Position numbers and translations under genes: made by a program. Of a stretch of DNA of 64,000 nucleotides, positions 17,229-25,039 are shown in pieces; the first letter of the stretch is position 1; the number at the start of each line of letters is the position of its first letter. A model generated the notes under the pieces. That model was not told the origin of the DNA, ran no database searches, and saw only the letters and a program-made list of their open reading frames with translations. Source of the stretch: Microbacterium invictum (GTDB taxonomy: Bacteria; Actinomycetota; Actinomycetes; Actinomycetales; Microbacteriaceae); NCBI RefSeq assembly GCF_014197265.1, contig NZ_JACIFH010000001.1, positions 1,116,001-1,180,000 on the forward strand, read 5' to 3'.

Positions 17229-18473
17229 ATGCCAGCAGCGCCCAAGGTCTTCGGAATCATCCTCGCCGGTGGTGAGGGCAAGCGTCTGATGCCCTTGACT
17301 GTGGACAGAGCCAAGCCCGCCGTGCCGTTCGGCGGGCAGTACCGGCTGATCGACTTCGCGATCTCCAATCTGCTCAACTCAGGGCTTCGCCAGATCGTCG
17401 TGCTCACGCAGTACAAGTCGCACAGCCTCGACCGTCACGTGTCGCAGACGTGGCGCATGTCGGCTCTGCTGAACTCCTACGTGGCCACGGTCCCCGCTCA
17501 GCAGCGGCTCGGCAAGCGCTGGTTCTCGGGCTCGGCCGACGCGATCCTGCAGTCGCTGAACCTCATCCACGATGAGAAGCCCGACATCGTCGCCGTCATC
17601 GGCGCCGACCATGTCTACCGCATGGACTTCCGTCAGATGATCGACGCGCACATCGAATCCGGCGCGCGGGCGACGGTCGCCGGCATCCGTCAGCCGATCG
17701 GGCTCGCCGATCAGTTCGGTGTGATCGACGTGGACCCGGCCGACAGCGTGACCATCCGCGAGTTCCTCGAGAAGCCGCAGAACCCGACCGGACTGGCCGA
17801 CAGCCCGAACGAAGTGCTCGCGTCGATGGGCAACTACGTCTTCGACGCCGATGCGCTCATCGAAGCCGTCGAGACCGACGGCGAACTGCCGACGTCGAAC
17901 CACGACATGGGCGGCGACATCATCCCCTACTTCGTCGGACGGGGCGAGGCGGCCGTGTACGACTTCCTGCGCAACGCGATTGCCGGATCGACGCCGCGCG
18001 ACCGCGACTACTGGCGTGACGTCGGGACGATCGATTCGTTCTTCGACGCCCACATGGACCTGATCTCGACGCTGCCGATCTTCAACCTCTACAACATGGA
18101 CTGGCCCATCCAGTCGCAGGCGATCAACTCGCCCCCGGCCAAGTTCGTGCGCGACAGCGTGGGCCGCATGGGCAACGCCATCGACTCGATCGTCTCGCTC
18201 GGCTCGGTGCTCTCCGGCACCCACCTCGAGCGCTCGGTCGTGGGACCCTGGACGCTGTCGGGCGGCGGATCGACCATCACCGATTCGGTCCTGTTCGACC
18301 ACGTGCAGGTCGGAGCCGGGGCGCGGGTCCATCGCGCGATCCTCGACAAGAACGTCGCACTCGACCCGGGAGCGACCGTCGGGGTCGACCGCGAACGCGA
18401 CCTCGCCCGCGGCTTCACGGTGACCGATTCGGGCATCACCGTCGTCGGCAAGGGCGTGCACGTCGAGCAGTGA
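17229..18473 (+). CDS. glgC: Glucose-1-phosphate adenylyltransferase (ADP-glucose pyrophosphorylase)
   Basis: 414 residues, full length. The N-terminal nucleotidyltransferase has [30 protein letters not shown] and the [10 protein letters not shown] catalytic region. The C-terminal part is a left-handed beta-helix ([10 protein letters not shown] to DPGATVG). It makes ADP-glucose from glucose-1-phosphate and ATP, the committed step to glycogen, and diverges from glgA. In this family the N-terminal arginine and lysine region binds allosteric sugar phosphates. Confidence 0.96.
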   Translation: MPAAPKVFGIILAGGEGKRLMPLTVDRAKPAVPFGGQYRLIDFAISNLLNSGLRQIVVLTQYKSHSLDRHVSQTWRMSALLNSYVATVPAQQRLGKRWFSGSADAILQSLNLIHDEKPDIVAVIGADHVYRMDFRQMIDAHIESGARATVAGIRQPIGLADQFGVIDVDPADSVTIREFLEKPQNPTGLADSPNEVLASMGNYVFDADALIEAVETDGELPTSNHDMGGDIIPYFVGRGEAAVYDFLRNAIAGSTPRDRDYWRDVGTIDSFFDAHMDLISTLPIFNLYNMDWPIQSQAINSPPAKFVRDSVGRMGNAIDSIVSLGSVLSGTHLERSVVGPWTLSGGGSTITDSVLFDHVQVGAGARVHRAILDKNVALDPGATVGVDRERDLARGFTVTDSGITVVGKGVHVEQ

Positions 18474-18482
18474 TCGGCCCGC

Positions 18483-18488
18483 TACCGT
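18483..18488 (+). promoter_or_regulatory. Candidate leaderless -10 element of serB
   Basis: TACCGT, six bases (GGAAGC), then GTG. It lies only ten bases after the glgC stop, so serB can be transcribed separately from glgC. Confidence 0.4.
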
Positions 18489-18494
18489 GGAAGC

Positions 18495-19130
18495 GTGCCT
18501 GTCGCCCGCTTCCTCGTCGTATTCGACGCCGATTCCACGCTGATCCGCAACGAGGTCATCGAGCTGATCGCCGATGAGGCCGGGCGCGGCGCCGAAGTGG
18601 CCGCCGCCACCGAGGCGGCCATGCGCGGCGAGGTCGATTTCGCCACCAGCCTGCGCTCGCGCGTCGAGCAGCTGCGGGGTGTTCCCGTGTCGGGTTTCGC
18701 CCGGGTGCTGGAGCGCATCGAGCCCACGCCCGGCGTGCGCGAGCTCATCGCCGCGATCCACGAGCGCGGCGGCATCGCGGCGGTCGTCTCGGGCGGGTTC
18801 CACGAGATCCTCGACACCGTCGCTCCGTCGCTGGATGTCGATGTCTGGCGCGCGAATCGGCTGAGTGTCGAGAACGGCGTCCTGTCGGGCGTCGTCGACG
18901 GCGTGATCGTGGATGCCGCGGGCAAAGCCGCCGCCCTGCGGGAGTGGGCGGCGCAGTACGGCGTGCCCCTGTCGCGCACGATCGCTATCGGCGACGGTGC
19001 GAACGATCTGCAGATGATGGATGCCGCGGGCCTGGGCCTCGCGTTCAATGCCAAGCCCGCCGTGCGCGCGCAGGCGGACCTCGTGGTGGGCCCGGTCGAT
19101 CTGGCCGAGGTCATCGCGCTGCTGCCCTGA
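18495..19130 (+). CDS. serB: Phosphoserine phosphatase (HAD superfamily)
   Basis: 211 residues. Motif I is FDADSTL with nucleophile Asp11 and Asp13, motif II lies in VVSGGFHEI, and motif III/IV is GDGANDLQMM. These, with the cap segment between 20 and 90, match SerB, which converts phosphoserine to serine in the last step of serine synthesis. It lacks the N-terminal ACT-like domains found in mycobacterial SerB2. The start GTG sits 6 nt after a -10 hexamer. Confidence 0.88.
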   Translation: MPVARFLVVFDADSTLIRNEVIELIADEAGRGAEVAAATEAAMRGEVDFATSLRSRVEQLRGVPVSGFARVLERIEPTPGVRELIAAIHERGGIAAVVSGGFHEILDTVAPSLDVDVWRANRLSVENGVLSGVVDGVIVDAAGKAAALREWAAQYGVPLSRTIAIGDGANDLQMMDAAGLGLAFNAKPAVRAQADLVVGPVDLAEVIALLP

Positions 19131-19179
19131 GCGTGCCGCCACGCGGATGACCTCCATCGACAGTGTCGGAGGCAGCACG

Positions 19180-19185
19180 TAGCGT
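19180..19185 (+). promoter_or_regulatory. Candidate leaderless -10 element of the small hydrolase gene
   Basis: TAGCGT, seven bases (GGCCGCC), then ATG at 19193. This supports the downstream start over an in-frame GTG-type start about 30 bp upstream. Confidence 0.5.
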
Positions 19186-19192
19186 GGCCGCC

Positions 19193-19888
19193 ATGGACAT
19201 CATCCTCATCCCGGGACTCTGGCTCGACGCGTCCTCATGGGACGACATCACCCCGGCACTGCGCGACGCCGGCGTGAATCCGCGGCCGCTGACGATGCCC
19301 GGAACGGGCGCATCGGGCAGCGACTCCGCCGCCGTCGGCATCGACACCTGGGTCGACGCCGTCGTCGCCGAGATCGACGCATCCGAGGAGCCCGTCGTGC
19401 TCGTCGGCCACAGCGGCGGCGGCAATGTCGCCTGGGGTGCGGCCGATCGCCGGCCCGATCGGGTCTCGCGCGTCGTCTTCGTCGACACCGTGCCACCACC
19501 GGACGGCGCCCAGATCTCGGAGTTCCCCCTGTCCGGTGGCGTCGTCCCGTTCCCCGGCTGGGACTTCTTCGACGACGAGGACGTCGCGGACCTCGACGAA
19601 GCCACGCGGCTGCGCACGGCGCCGCTCACTCACAGCGTTCCCGGCAAAGTGCCCACCGACCCGATCGCCCTGGGCGACGACAGCCGCCACCGGGTTCCGG
19701 TCACCCTGCTGAACGGCCGGATGGACGAAGCGACATTCCGCGCGGAGATCTCGCAGTGGGGACCGTTCGCTGCGGAGTTCGAGGCGATCGCCGATGCCGA
19801 GGTGGTGAGGCTGGGCACCGGACACTGGCCGCAGTTCTCGGCGCCGGAACGTCTCGCTCAGGCCCTCGTGGCTGCCATCCGGCGATGA
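19193..19888 (+). CDS. Alpha/beta-hydrolase (esterase-like)
   Basis: 231 residues: IILIPGLWLDASSWDD at the N terminus, nucleophile elbow GHSGGGN, acidic NGRMDEATF and catalytic His in GTGHWPQFSAPE. The small cap and the GLWLDAS opening resemble methylesterase/salicylate-esterase-like hydrolases, but the substrate is unknown. It stands alone between serB and the convergent fabG gene, with a 7-bp gap and no terminator hairpin. Confidence 0.82.
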   Translation: MDIILIPGLWLDASSWDDITPALRDAGVNPRPLTMPGTGASGSDSAAVGIDTWVDAVVAEIDASEEPVVLVGHSGGGNVAWGAADRRPDRVSRVVFVDTVPPPDGAQISEFPLSGGVVPFPGWDFFDDEDVADLDEATRLRTAPLTHSVPGKVPTDPIALGDDSRHRVPVTLLNGRMDEATFRAEISQWGPFAAEFEAIADAEVVRLGTGHWPQFSAPERLAQALVAAIRR

Positions 19889-19895
19889 GCCGGGC

Positions 19896-20606
19896 TCAGT
19901 GCCCCATGCCGAGGCCGCCGTCGACGGGAATGACGGCACCCGAGATGTAGGCGGCGTCATCGGATGCGAGCCATGAGACCACGCCGGCGACCTCGTCGAC
20001 ACCGCCGAATCGGCCCGCCGGGATGTTGCGCTTGTACTCGGTCTGGGTGTCTTCGGGCAGGACCGCCGTCATGTCGCTCTCGATGAATCCGGGCGCCACG
20101 ACGTTCGCGGTGATGCCGCGCGAGCCGAGTTCACGGGTGAGCGAGCGGGCGAAGCCCACCAGTGCGCTCTTGGACGACGCGTAGTTGATCTGCCCGGCCG
20201 ACCCGTACAGGCCGACGACGCTCGAGATGAGGATGACCCGGCCCCACTTGGCGCGCAGCAGCCCCTTCGCGGCGCGTTTGACGACGCGGAACGCACCACC
20301 GAGGTTGGTGGCCACGACGGAATCGAAGTCGTCCTCGGTCATGCGCAGGAGGAGGGTGTCCTTCGTGACGCCGGCGTTGGCGACGACGATCTCGACGGGG
20401 CCCAGCTGCTGCTCGACCTCGGTGAATGCGGCATCGACCGCGGCGGCGTCGGTGACGTCGGCGCGGACGGTCAGGGTGCCCGCCGGGCCTTCACCGGAAC
20501 GCGCGGTGACGGCGACCTTGTAGCCGGCCGCCACGAACCGTTCGGCGATGGCGCGGCCGATGCCGCGGTTTCCGCCGGTGACGAGGACGACGCGATCGCT
20601 GGACAT
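19896..20606 (-). CDS. fabG: 3-oxoacyl-ACP reductase, SDR family
   Basis: 236 residues. The NAD(P) motif is TGGNRGIGRAIAE, the ANAG motif lies at 75-78, the catalytic Ser is in LISSVVG and the YASSK pair follows about 13 residues later. The PG segment VVAPGFIESDM is typical of FabG. It reduces beta-ketoacyl-ACP in fatty acid elongation. A GGGAGAA ribosome site precedes the ATG. The short form without N-terminal extension fits FabG1-like proteins, but a different SDR substrate cannot be excluded. Confidence 0.87.
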   Translation of the reverse strand: MSSDRVVLVTGGNRGIGRAIAERFVAAGYKVAVTARSGEGPAGTLTVRADVTDAAAVDAAFTEVEQQLGPVEIVVANAGVTKDTLLLRMTEDDFDSVVATNLGGAFRVVKRAAKGLLRAKWGRVILISSVVGLYGSAGQINYASSKSALVGFARSLTRELGSRGITANVVAPGFIESDMTAVLPEDTQTEYKRNIPAGRFGGVDEVAGVVSWLASDDAAYISGAVIPVDGGLGMGH

Positions 20607-20642
20607 GAGTTCTCCCGGGGGACGAAGGTCTGGAACCGCACC

Positions 20643-20677
20643 AGCCTATCCGGCGCACCGCCGGCGCCCGATAGGCT
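20643..20677. promoter_or_regulatory. Back-to-back -10 elements for fabG and the DUF4190-like gene
   Basis: TAGGCT occurs on the minus strand (20643-20648) and again on the plus strand (20672-20677), forming a 7-bp inverted repeat AGCCTAT/ATAGGCT. Each hexamer points to its own gene, giving leaders of roughly 30 and 20 nt that both contain a ribosome site. Confidence 0.4.
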
Positions 20678-20705
20678 GGACAGACCTGCCCAGAAGGAGT
20701 CCGAC

Positions 20706-21155
20706 GTGAGCAACCCGACCCCCGGGAACCCCGAGCCCGGTCAGCCGCAGCCCCCCGCCTACGGCGCGCCGCCGCAGACTCCGCCGTATGCCGCACCCGG
20801 CGCCTACCAGCCCCCCGCATACCCCGGCGCGGCCCCGCAGTACCCCGGCGCTCCGCAGTACCCGGCCTACGGCTACGGTGGGTACCCGGTCCAGAAGAAC
20901 AACGTCCTCGCGATCGTCTCGATGATCGCCTCGATCCTCGGCTTCATCTGGGTCCTGCCGTTCATCGGGTCGCTCGCCGGTGCGATCATGGGCCACATCT
21001 CGCTGAACCAGCTGAAGACCTCGGGCGAGAAGGGTCGCGGCATGGCCCTGGCCGGCGTGATCGTCGGCTGGATCGGGGTGGCCTTCGCCATCCTCGGCGT
21101 GCTCGCCTTCTTCGCATTCGTGGTCGCGACCAGCACGACCCGCGTGAACTCCTGA
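20706..21155 (+). CDS. Small DUF4190-like membrane protein with Pro/Tyr-rich N terminus
   Basis: 149 residues. The first 60 are low-complexity Pro/Ala/Tyr/Gly (PPAYGAPPQTPPYAAPGAY and similar). Then come two hydrophobic helices around 68-90 and 112-142 with SLAGAIMGHISLNQLK between, the usual DUF4190 pattern. Function is unknown. Related actinobacterial proteins are often membrane anchored with a flexible cytoplasmic tail. An AAGGAG lies 9 bases before the GTG. Confidence 0.8.
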   Translation: MSNPTPGNPEPGQPQPPAYGAPPQTPPYAAPGAYQPPAYPGAAPQYPGAPQYPAYGYGGYPVQKNNVLAIVSMIASILGFIWVLPFIGSLAGAIMGHISLNQLKTSGEKGRGMALAGVIVGWIGVAFAILGVLAFFAFVVATSTTRVNS

Positions 21156-21221
21156 AGCGGCCGTCCTGAACCGCCGCCGCGGCCAGCCGCGAGCCTCGGT
21201 GAGGCGTACCCTGGAAGCACC

Positions 21222-21572
21222 GTGAAGACCAGCCATACGCCGCAGTCGGCGACGTCGCTCCCCCGCGCACCGCGCGATGAGGCGCACACCAGGATGACGA
21301 AGTACTTCGTCATGATGTCGGTGCGCGTCGCGTGCTTCGTGCTGATGGTGGTCGTCACCCCGTACGGCTGGTACACGTGGCTGTTCGCCCTCGGTGCGAT
21401 CATCCTCCCCTACCTCGCGGTCGTCGTCGCGAACGTCAGTTCGGGCCGCGGGCAGGGCGGTGCCGTGTCACCCGAGCGTTCCCTGCCGGCCGCGCCGGCG
21501 GCATCCACCCCGCCGCCGAGCGGCGTGATCCGCATCCAGGAGTCCGACCCGACCGGGCCGGACCCGCAGTGA
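21222..21572 (+). CDS. DUF3099-like small membrane protein
   Basis: 116 residues with two hydrophobic segments (about 30-48 and 54-70) and a Pro-rich acidic tail. MTKYFVMMSVRVACF and TPYGWYTWLFALGAIILPY match the pattern I recall for DUF3099, an actinobacterial family of unknown function. TACCCT lies nine bases before the GTG, so the leader is minimal. It overlaps the next small gene by GTGA, and the trio with SURF1 is probably one operon. Confidence 0.72.
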   Translation: MKTSHTPQSATSLPRAPRDEAHTRMTKYFVMMSVRVACFVLMVVVTPYGWYTWLFALGAIILPYLAVVVANVSSGRGQGGAVSPERSLPAAPAASTPPPSGVIRIQESDPTGPDPQ

Positions 21573-21769
21573 GCGAGCACATCTGCTCGCGCGCCGGCTG
21601 CCGGACCGACGCGCGTTGGCAGGTCATCTGGCGCAACCCCCGCATCCACGCACCCGAACGGCGCAAGATCTGGCTCGCGTGCGATGAGCATGTCGACTAC
21701 CTGCGCGACTACCTCGCCGCACGGAGCTTCCCGGTGCAGGTCGAAGCCTTCGACGGAGCTGCCCCGTGA
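21569..21769 (+). CDS. 66-residue conserved Cys-containing small protein
   Basis: Starts at a GTG overlapping the TGA of the DUF3099-like gene and ends at a TGA overlapping the SURF1 start, so both junctions are 4-bp couplings. It has Cys6-x4-Cys11 and Cys38-x2-His41, which could bind one zinc. The rest is basic and aromatic (RWQVIWRNPRIHAPERRK, DYLRDYLAARSF). There are no membrane helices. I do not know its function; the tight overlap with SURF1 suggests a link to respiratory-complex assembly, but that is only context. Confidence 0.7.
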   Translation: MSEHICSRAGCRTDARWQVIWRNPRIHAPERRKIWLACDEHVDYLRDYLAARSFPVQVEAFDGAAP

Positions 21770-22596
21770 ACCGCAAGAACCTGACCCGCTGGGCGGGCTA
21801 CGTCGGCGTCGCGATCGTGTTCGCCATCGCATGCGGGTTCCTGTCGAACTGGCAGTTCACGCGCAGCGCCGAGCGCAACGCGCAGCTCGAACTGGTCGCG
21901 GACAACTACGACGCGGAGCCGGTTCCGCTCGCCGATCTCATCCCGGTGGACGGCGAGGTGGATGCCGGTGACATCTGGCACCCGGTCATCGTCACCGGCG
22001 AGTACCTCGCCGACCGGCAGGTGCTGGTCCGCAACCGGCCGCACGGCGGGACGAGCGCGTTCGAGGTGCTGGTGCCGCTGCGCACCGATGACGGGCGCGT
22101 GTTCATCGTCAACCGCGGCTGGGTGCCGCCCGGCGACGACCAGCCCGAGCCCGACGAGATCCCCGCGCCGCCGACCGGCGAGGTGACGGTCGTGGCGCGC
22201 CTGCAGGCCGGGGAACCGGCGCCGCGCTCGGGGCGGTCGGCACCCGACGGCCAGGTGCCCACGATCAACCTCCCCATGGTCGCCGACGCCATCGGCGAGC
22301 CCGACGCCACGGTCACGAGCGCCTACGGCCTGCTCGTCTCCGAGGATCCCGCGCCGGCCACCCGGCCGGCCGCGCCGGACTCGCCGTCCGAAGACCCCGG
22401 TCCCCACCTGTCGTATGCGATCCAGTGGATCCTGTTCGCGATCATGGGGTTCGCGTTCATCTGGTACATGATCCGCACCGAGCTGCGCCACCGGAAGGAG
22501 GATGCCGCCGAGCGCACTGCCGCGGCATCCACCCCTCGCCGCCGCGATCGCGACATGGAAGCCGAAGACGCCCTCCTCGACAGCGCCGGACGCTGA
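21766..22596 (+). CDS. SURF1-family cytochrome oxidase assembly protein
   Basis: 276 residues with the SURF1 plan: one N-terminal helix (about 9-27), a periplasmic domain containing VLVRNRPHGGTSAFEVLVPL and VNRGWVPPG, and a second helix (about 213-233, IQWILFAIMGFAFIWYMI). SURF1 proteins assist haem insertion into aa3-type cytochrome c oxidase, which fits the haem A genes ctaA and ctaB at 41-44 kb. The C-terminal acidic/basic tail is cytoplasmic. The GTG start overlaps the small upstream gene. Confidence 0.88.
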   Translation: MNRKNLTRWAGYVGVAIVFAIACGFLSNWQFTRSAERNAQLELVADNYDAEPVPLADLIPVDGEVDAGDIWHPVIVTGEYLADRQVLVRNRPHGGTSAFEVLVPLRTDDGRVFIVNRGWVPPGDDQPEPDEIPAPPTGEVTVVARLQAGEPAPRSGRSAPDGQVPTINLPMVADAIGEPDATVTSAYGLLVSEDPAPATRPAAPDSPSEDPGPHLSYAIQWILFAIMGFAFIWYMIRTELRHRKEDAAERTAAASTPRRRDRDMEAEDALLDSAGR

Positions 22597-22619
22597 TCAG
22601 GCCGGCGCGGCGGACCGCG

Positions 22620-24218
22620 TCACGCCAGGGTGATCAGGTCGACGTAGTCGCGACCCCAGATGTCTTCGACGCCGTCGGGCAGGATGAGCACGCGCTCGGG
22701 GTTGAGCGACTGCACGGCGCCTTCGTCGTGCGAGACGAGGACGACCGCGCCCTCGTAGTGCGCGAGCGCGTCGAGGATCTCCTCGCGCGAGGCCGGGTCG
22801 AGGTTGTTGGTGGGCTCGTCGAGCAGCAGCATGTTCGCCGACGAGACGACGAGCGTCGCCAGTGACAGCCGGGTCTTCTCGCCGCCGGAGAGGACGCCGG
22901 CGGGCTTGAGCACGTCGTCGCCGGTGAACAGGAACGATCCGAGCACCTTGCGCGCTTCGGTCGCGGTGATGTCGGGCGCGGCGGACATCATGTTCTCGAG
23001 CACCGACCGGCTGACGTCGAGGTTCTCGTGCTCCTGCGCGTAGTAGCCGATCTTCAGGCCGTGGCCGGGCTCGATGATCCCGGTGTCGGCTCTGTCGACA
23101 CCCGCGAGAATGCGCAGCAGCGTCGTCTTTCCGGCACCGTTGAGGCCCAGTACGACGACCTTGGAGCCGCGGTCGATCGCGAGGTCGACGTCGGTGAAGA
23201 TCTCGAGCGAGCCGTACGACTTCGACAGGTTCTTGGCCATGAGGGGCGTCTTGCCGCAGGGTGCGGGCTTGGGGAACCGCAGCTTGGCGACGCGGTCCTG
23301 TTGCCGCACCTCGTCGAGCCCGGACAGCATCTTCTCGGCGCGCGCGACCATCTGGTGGGCCGCCGCGGCCTTGGACGCCTTGGCCCCGAAGCGGGCAGCC
23401 TGCAGCTGCAGTGCGGTGGCCTTCTTCTCGACGTTGGCGCGCTCCTTCTTGCGGCGCTCCTCGTCGGCCACCCGCTGACGCAGGTAGTTCTTCCAGTTCA
23501 TGTTGTAGACATCGATGACCTGGCGCATCGCGTCGAGATAGAAGACGCGATTCACGGTCTCGCCGACGATCTCGATGTCGTGGCTGATGACGATGAGGCC
23601 GCCCTTGTATCCCTTGAGGAACTCGCGCAGCCACACGACGCTGTCGGCATCGAGGTGGTTGGTGGGCTCGTCGAGGATCATCGTCCCTGCGTCCGAGAAG
23701 AGGATGCGGGCCAGTTCGATGCGGCGCCGCTGACCACCGGAGAGGCTCCTCAGCGGCTGGTCGAGAATGCGGTCCGGCAACGAGAGGTTGTGGGCGATCG
23801 ATGCCGCTTCGGCTTCGGCCGCATAGCCGCCGAGTGCCTCGAACCGCTCGGTCAGGTTGCCGTAGCGCTTCATCGCCTTCGCAGCGACGACGGCGTCGTC
23901 ATCGGCCATAAGCTGCGACGCCTCGTGCATGCCGAGGGCGAGGGTGCCCAGGCCCCGAGCGTCGAGGATGCGGGTCCGCGCGAGCATCTCAGGGTCGCCC
24001 GAACGCGGGTCCTGCGGCAGGTAGCCGAGCTCGCCGGACCGATCGACGCGGCCGTCGGCGGGCAGCAGGTCGCCGGCGAGCACCTTGGTCAGCGTCGTCT
24101 TTCCGGCGCCGTTGCGACCGACCAGGCCGATCTTGTCGCCGGCCGAGACGCGGAACGACACGTCCGACATGAGCGTGCGGGCGCCCACGCGGATCTCTAG
24201 GTCGTGCACGGCGAGCAC
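22620..24218 (-). CDS. ABC-F family ATPase
   Basis: 532 residues with two ABC domains and no membrane segment. Walker A motifs are GRNGAGKT (near 35) and GLNGAGKT (near 355). The signatures are LSGGQRRRIELARIL and LSGGEKTRLSLATL, with Walker B ILDEPTNHLD and LLDEPTNNLD. A charged linker (ERRKKERANVEKKA) joins them, as in ABC-F translation factors that act at the ribosomal E site. It could be a housekeeping factor (Uup/YbiT-like) or a resistance protein; nothing nearby decides. GTG start. Confidence 0.88.
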   Translation of the reverse strand: MLAVHDLEIRVGARTLMSDVSFRVSAGDKIGLVGRNGAGKTTLTKVLAGDLLPADGRVDRSGELGYLPQDPRSGDPEMLARTRILDARGLGTLALGMHEASQLMADDDAVVAAKAMKRYGNLTERFEALGGYAAEAEAASIAHNLSLPDRILDQPLRSLSGGQRRRIELARILFSDAGTMILDEPTNHLDADSVVWLREFLKGYKGGLIVISHDIEIVGETVNRVFYLDAMRQVIDVYNMNWKNYLRQRVADEERRKKERANVEKKATALQLQAARFGAKASKAAAAHQMVARAEKMLSGLDEVRQQDRVAKLRFPKPAPCGKTPLMAKNLSKSYGSLEIFTDVDLAIDRGSKVVVLGLNGAGKTTLLRILAGVDRADTGIIEPGHGLKIGYYAQEHENLDVSRSVLENMMSAAPDITATEARKVLGSFLFTGDDVLKPAGVLSGGEKTRLSLATLVVSSANMLLLDEPTNNLDPASREEILDALAHYEGAVVLVSHDEGAVQSLNPERVLILPDGVEDIWGRDYVDLITLA

Positions 24219-24272
24219 AGCGAACGTCCGTTCTGGTGGAGGTGGGGGTGGCCGAAGACGGGCCAGCCTCCC

Positions 24273-24278
24273 ATTATA
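24273..24278 (-). promoter_or_regulatory. Consensus -10 element upstream of the ABC-F gene
   Basis: Minus-strand TATAAT is a perfect hexamer, striking in DNA this GC-rich. It predicts a leader of about 50 nt. A good -35 at the usual spacing was not found. Confidence 0.45.
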
Positions 24279-24319
24279 GGTCGGCCGCCTGGAGGCGGAC
24301 TGCGAGGCAAGACCCCTCT

Positions 24320-24343
24320 GCGGTATGACGCGCTCGATACCGC
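24320..24343. promoter_or_regulatory. 24-bp inverted repeat upstream of the DedA gene
   Basis: GCGGTAT and ATACCGC flank a 10-bp spacer, ending 30 bp before the DedA -10 hexamer. The size and spacing suit a dimeric regulator bound across the -35 region. The regulator is unknown; the NarL-type response regulator downstream is one candidate. Confidence 0.4.
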
Positions 24344-24373
24344 GGAGGGATGTGGGGTGGGCACGCCGATACG

Positions 24374-24379
24374 TAGGTT
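24374..24379 (+). promoter_or_regulatory. Candidate leaderless -10 element of the DedA gene
   Basis: TAGGTT, six bases, then the GTG at 24386, without a Shine-Dalgarno. Confidence 0.45.
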
Positions 24380-24385
24380 CTTCGG

Positions 24386-25039
24386 GTGGACGTCATCAAC
24401 GAGCTCATTGTGCAGGCCGCAGCCTCGCCCTGGCTGTATCTCGTGATGTTCGCGACGGCCGTGATCGACGGGTTCTTCCCGCCGATCCCCAGCGAGACGG
24501 TGCTGGTGGCGGCGTCCGCCGTGGCCGTCTCGTCGGGCGGCACGAATCTCATGCTGCTGGCCGGCGTCGCCGCCGCCGGTGCACTGATCGGCGACAACAT
24601 CGCCTACGCGATCGGACGCGGCGTCGGAACGACGCGGTTCCGGTGGATGCGCCGGCCCCGGGTGGCCGCGGTCTTCGACCGTGCCGAGCGGACGCTGCGG
24701 CACCGCGGGGCTGCGCTGATCCTCGGCGCGCGCTACATCCCGGTCGGGCGCGTCGCCGTGAACATGTCGGCGGGCGCCCTCGCCTATCCGTGGCGCCGCT
24801 TCCTCCCCCTCAGCGCGCTCGCCGCGGTCATGTGGGCCGTGTACAGCGCGGCCGTCGGCATCTTCGCCGGGCAGTGGCTGCACGATCAGCCTCTCCTCAG
24901 CGTGCTGCTGGGAGTCGGCCTCGCGCTGGCAGTGGGCATCGTCATCGACCGCGTCGGCGCCCGTCCCCGGCAGCAGGCCGAACCCACGACCTCGAACACC
25001 TCGGTGGGCGAACCCCTCCGGGCGCCGGTGGCAGGATGA
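24386..25039 (+). CDS. DedA-family membrane protein
   Basis: 217 residues with about five hydrophobic helices. The conserved DedA regions are FFPPIPSETVLVAA near the N terminus and GARYIPVGRVAVNMSAGAL in the middle, including the Arg pair. DedA proteins are now seen as lipid (undecaprenyl-phosphate or phosphatidylethanolamine) flippases. Its ATGA overlap with the histidine kinase means the kinase may be made in proportion, tying envelope-lipid status to signalling (inference). Confidence 0.87.
   Translation: MDVINELIVQAAASPWLYLVMFATAVIDGFFPPIPSETVLVAASAVAVSSGGTNLMLLAGVAAAGALIGDNIAYAIGRGVGTTRFRWMRRPRVAAVFDRAERTLRHRGAALILGARYIPVGRVAVNMSAGALAYPWRRFLPLSALAAVMWAVYSAAVGIFAGQWLHDQPLLSVLLGVGLALAVGIVIDRVGARPRQQAEPTTSNTSVGEPLRAPVAG

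Noticed and set aside
17379..19178. 599-codon open frame on the minus strand opposite glgC and serB
   Set aside because: It lies wholly antisense to two genes with clear motifs, its translation is Arg/Asp/Val-rich low-complexity, and it is what GC-rich codon bias produces in the opposite strand.
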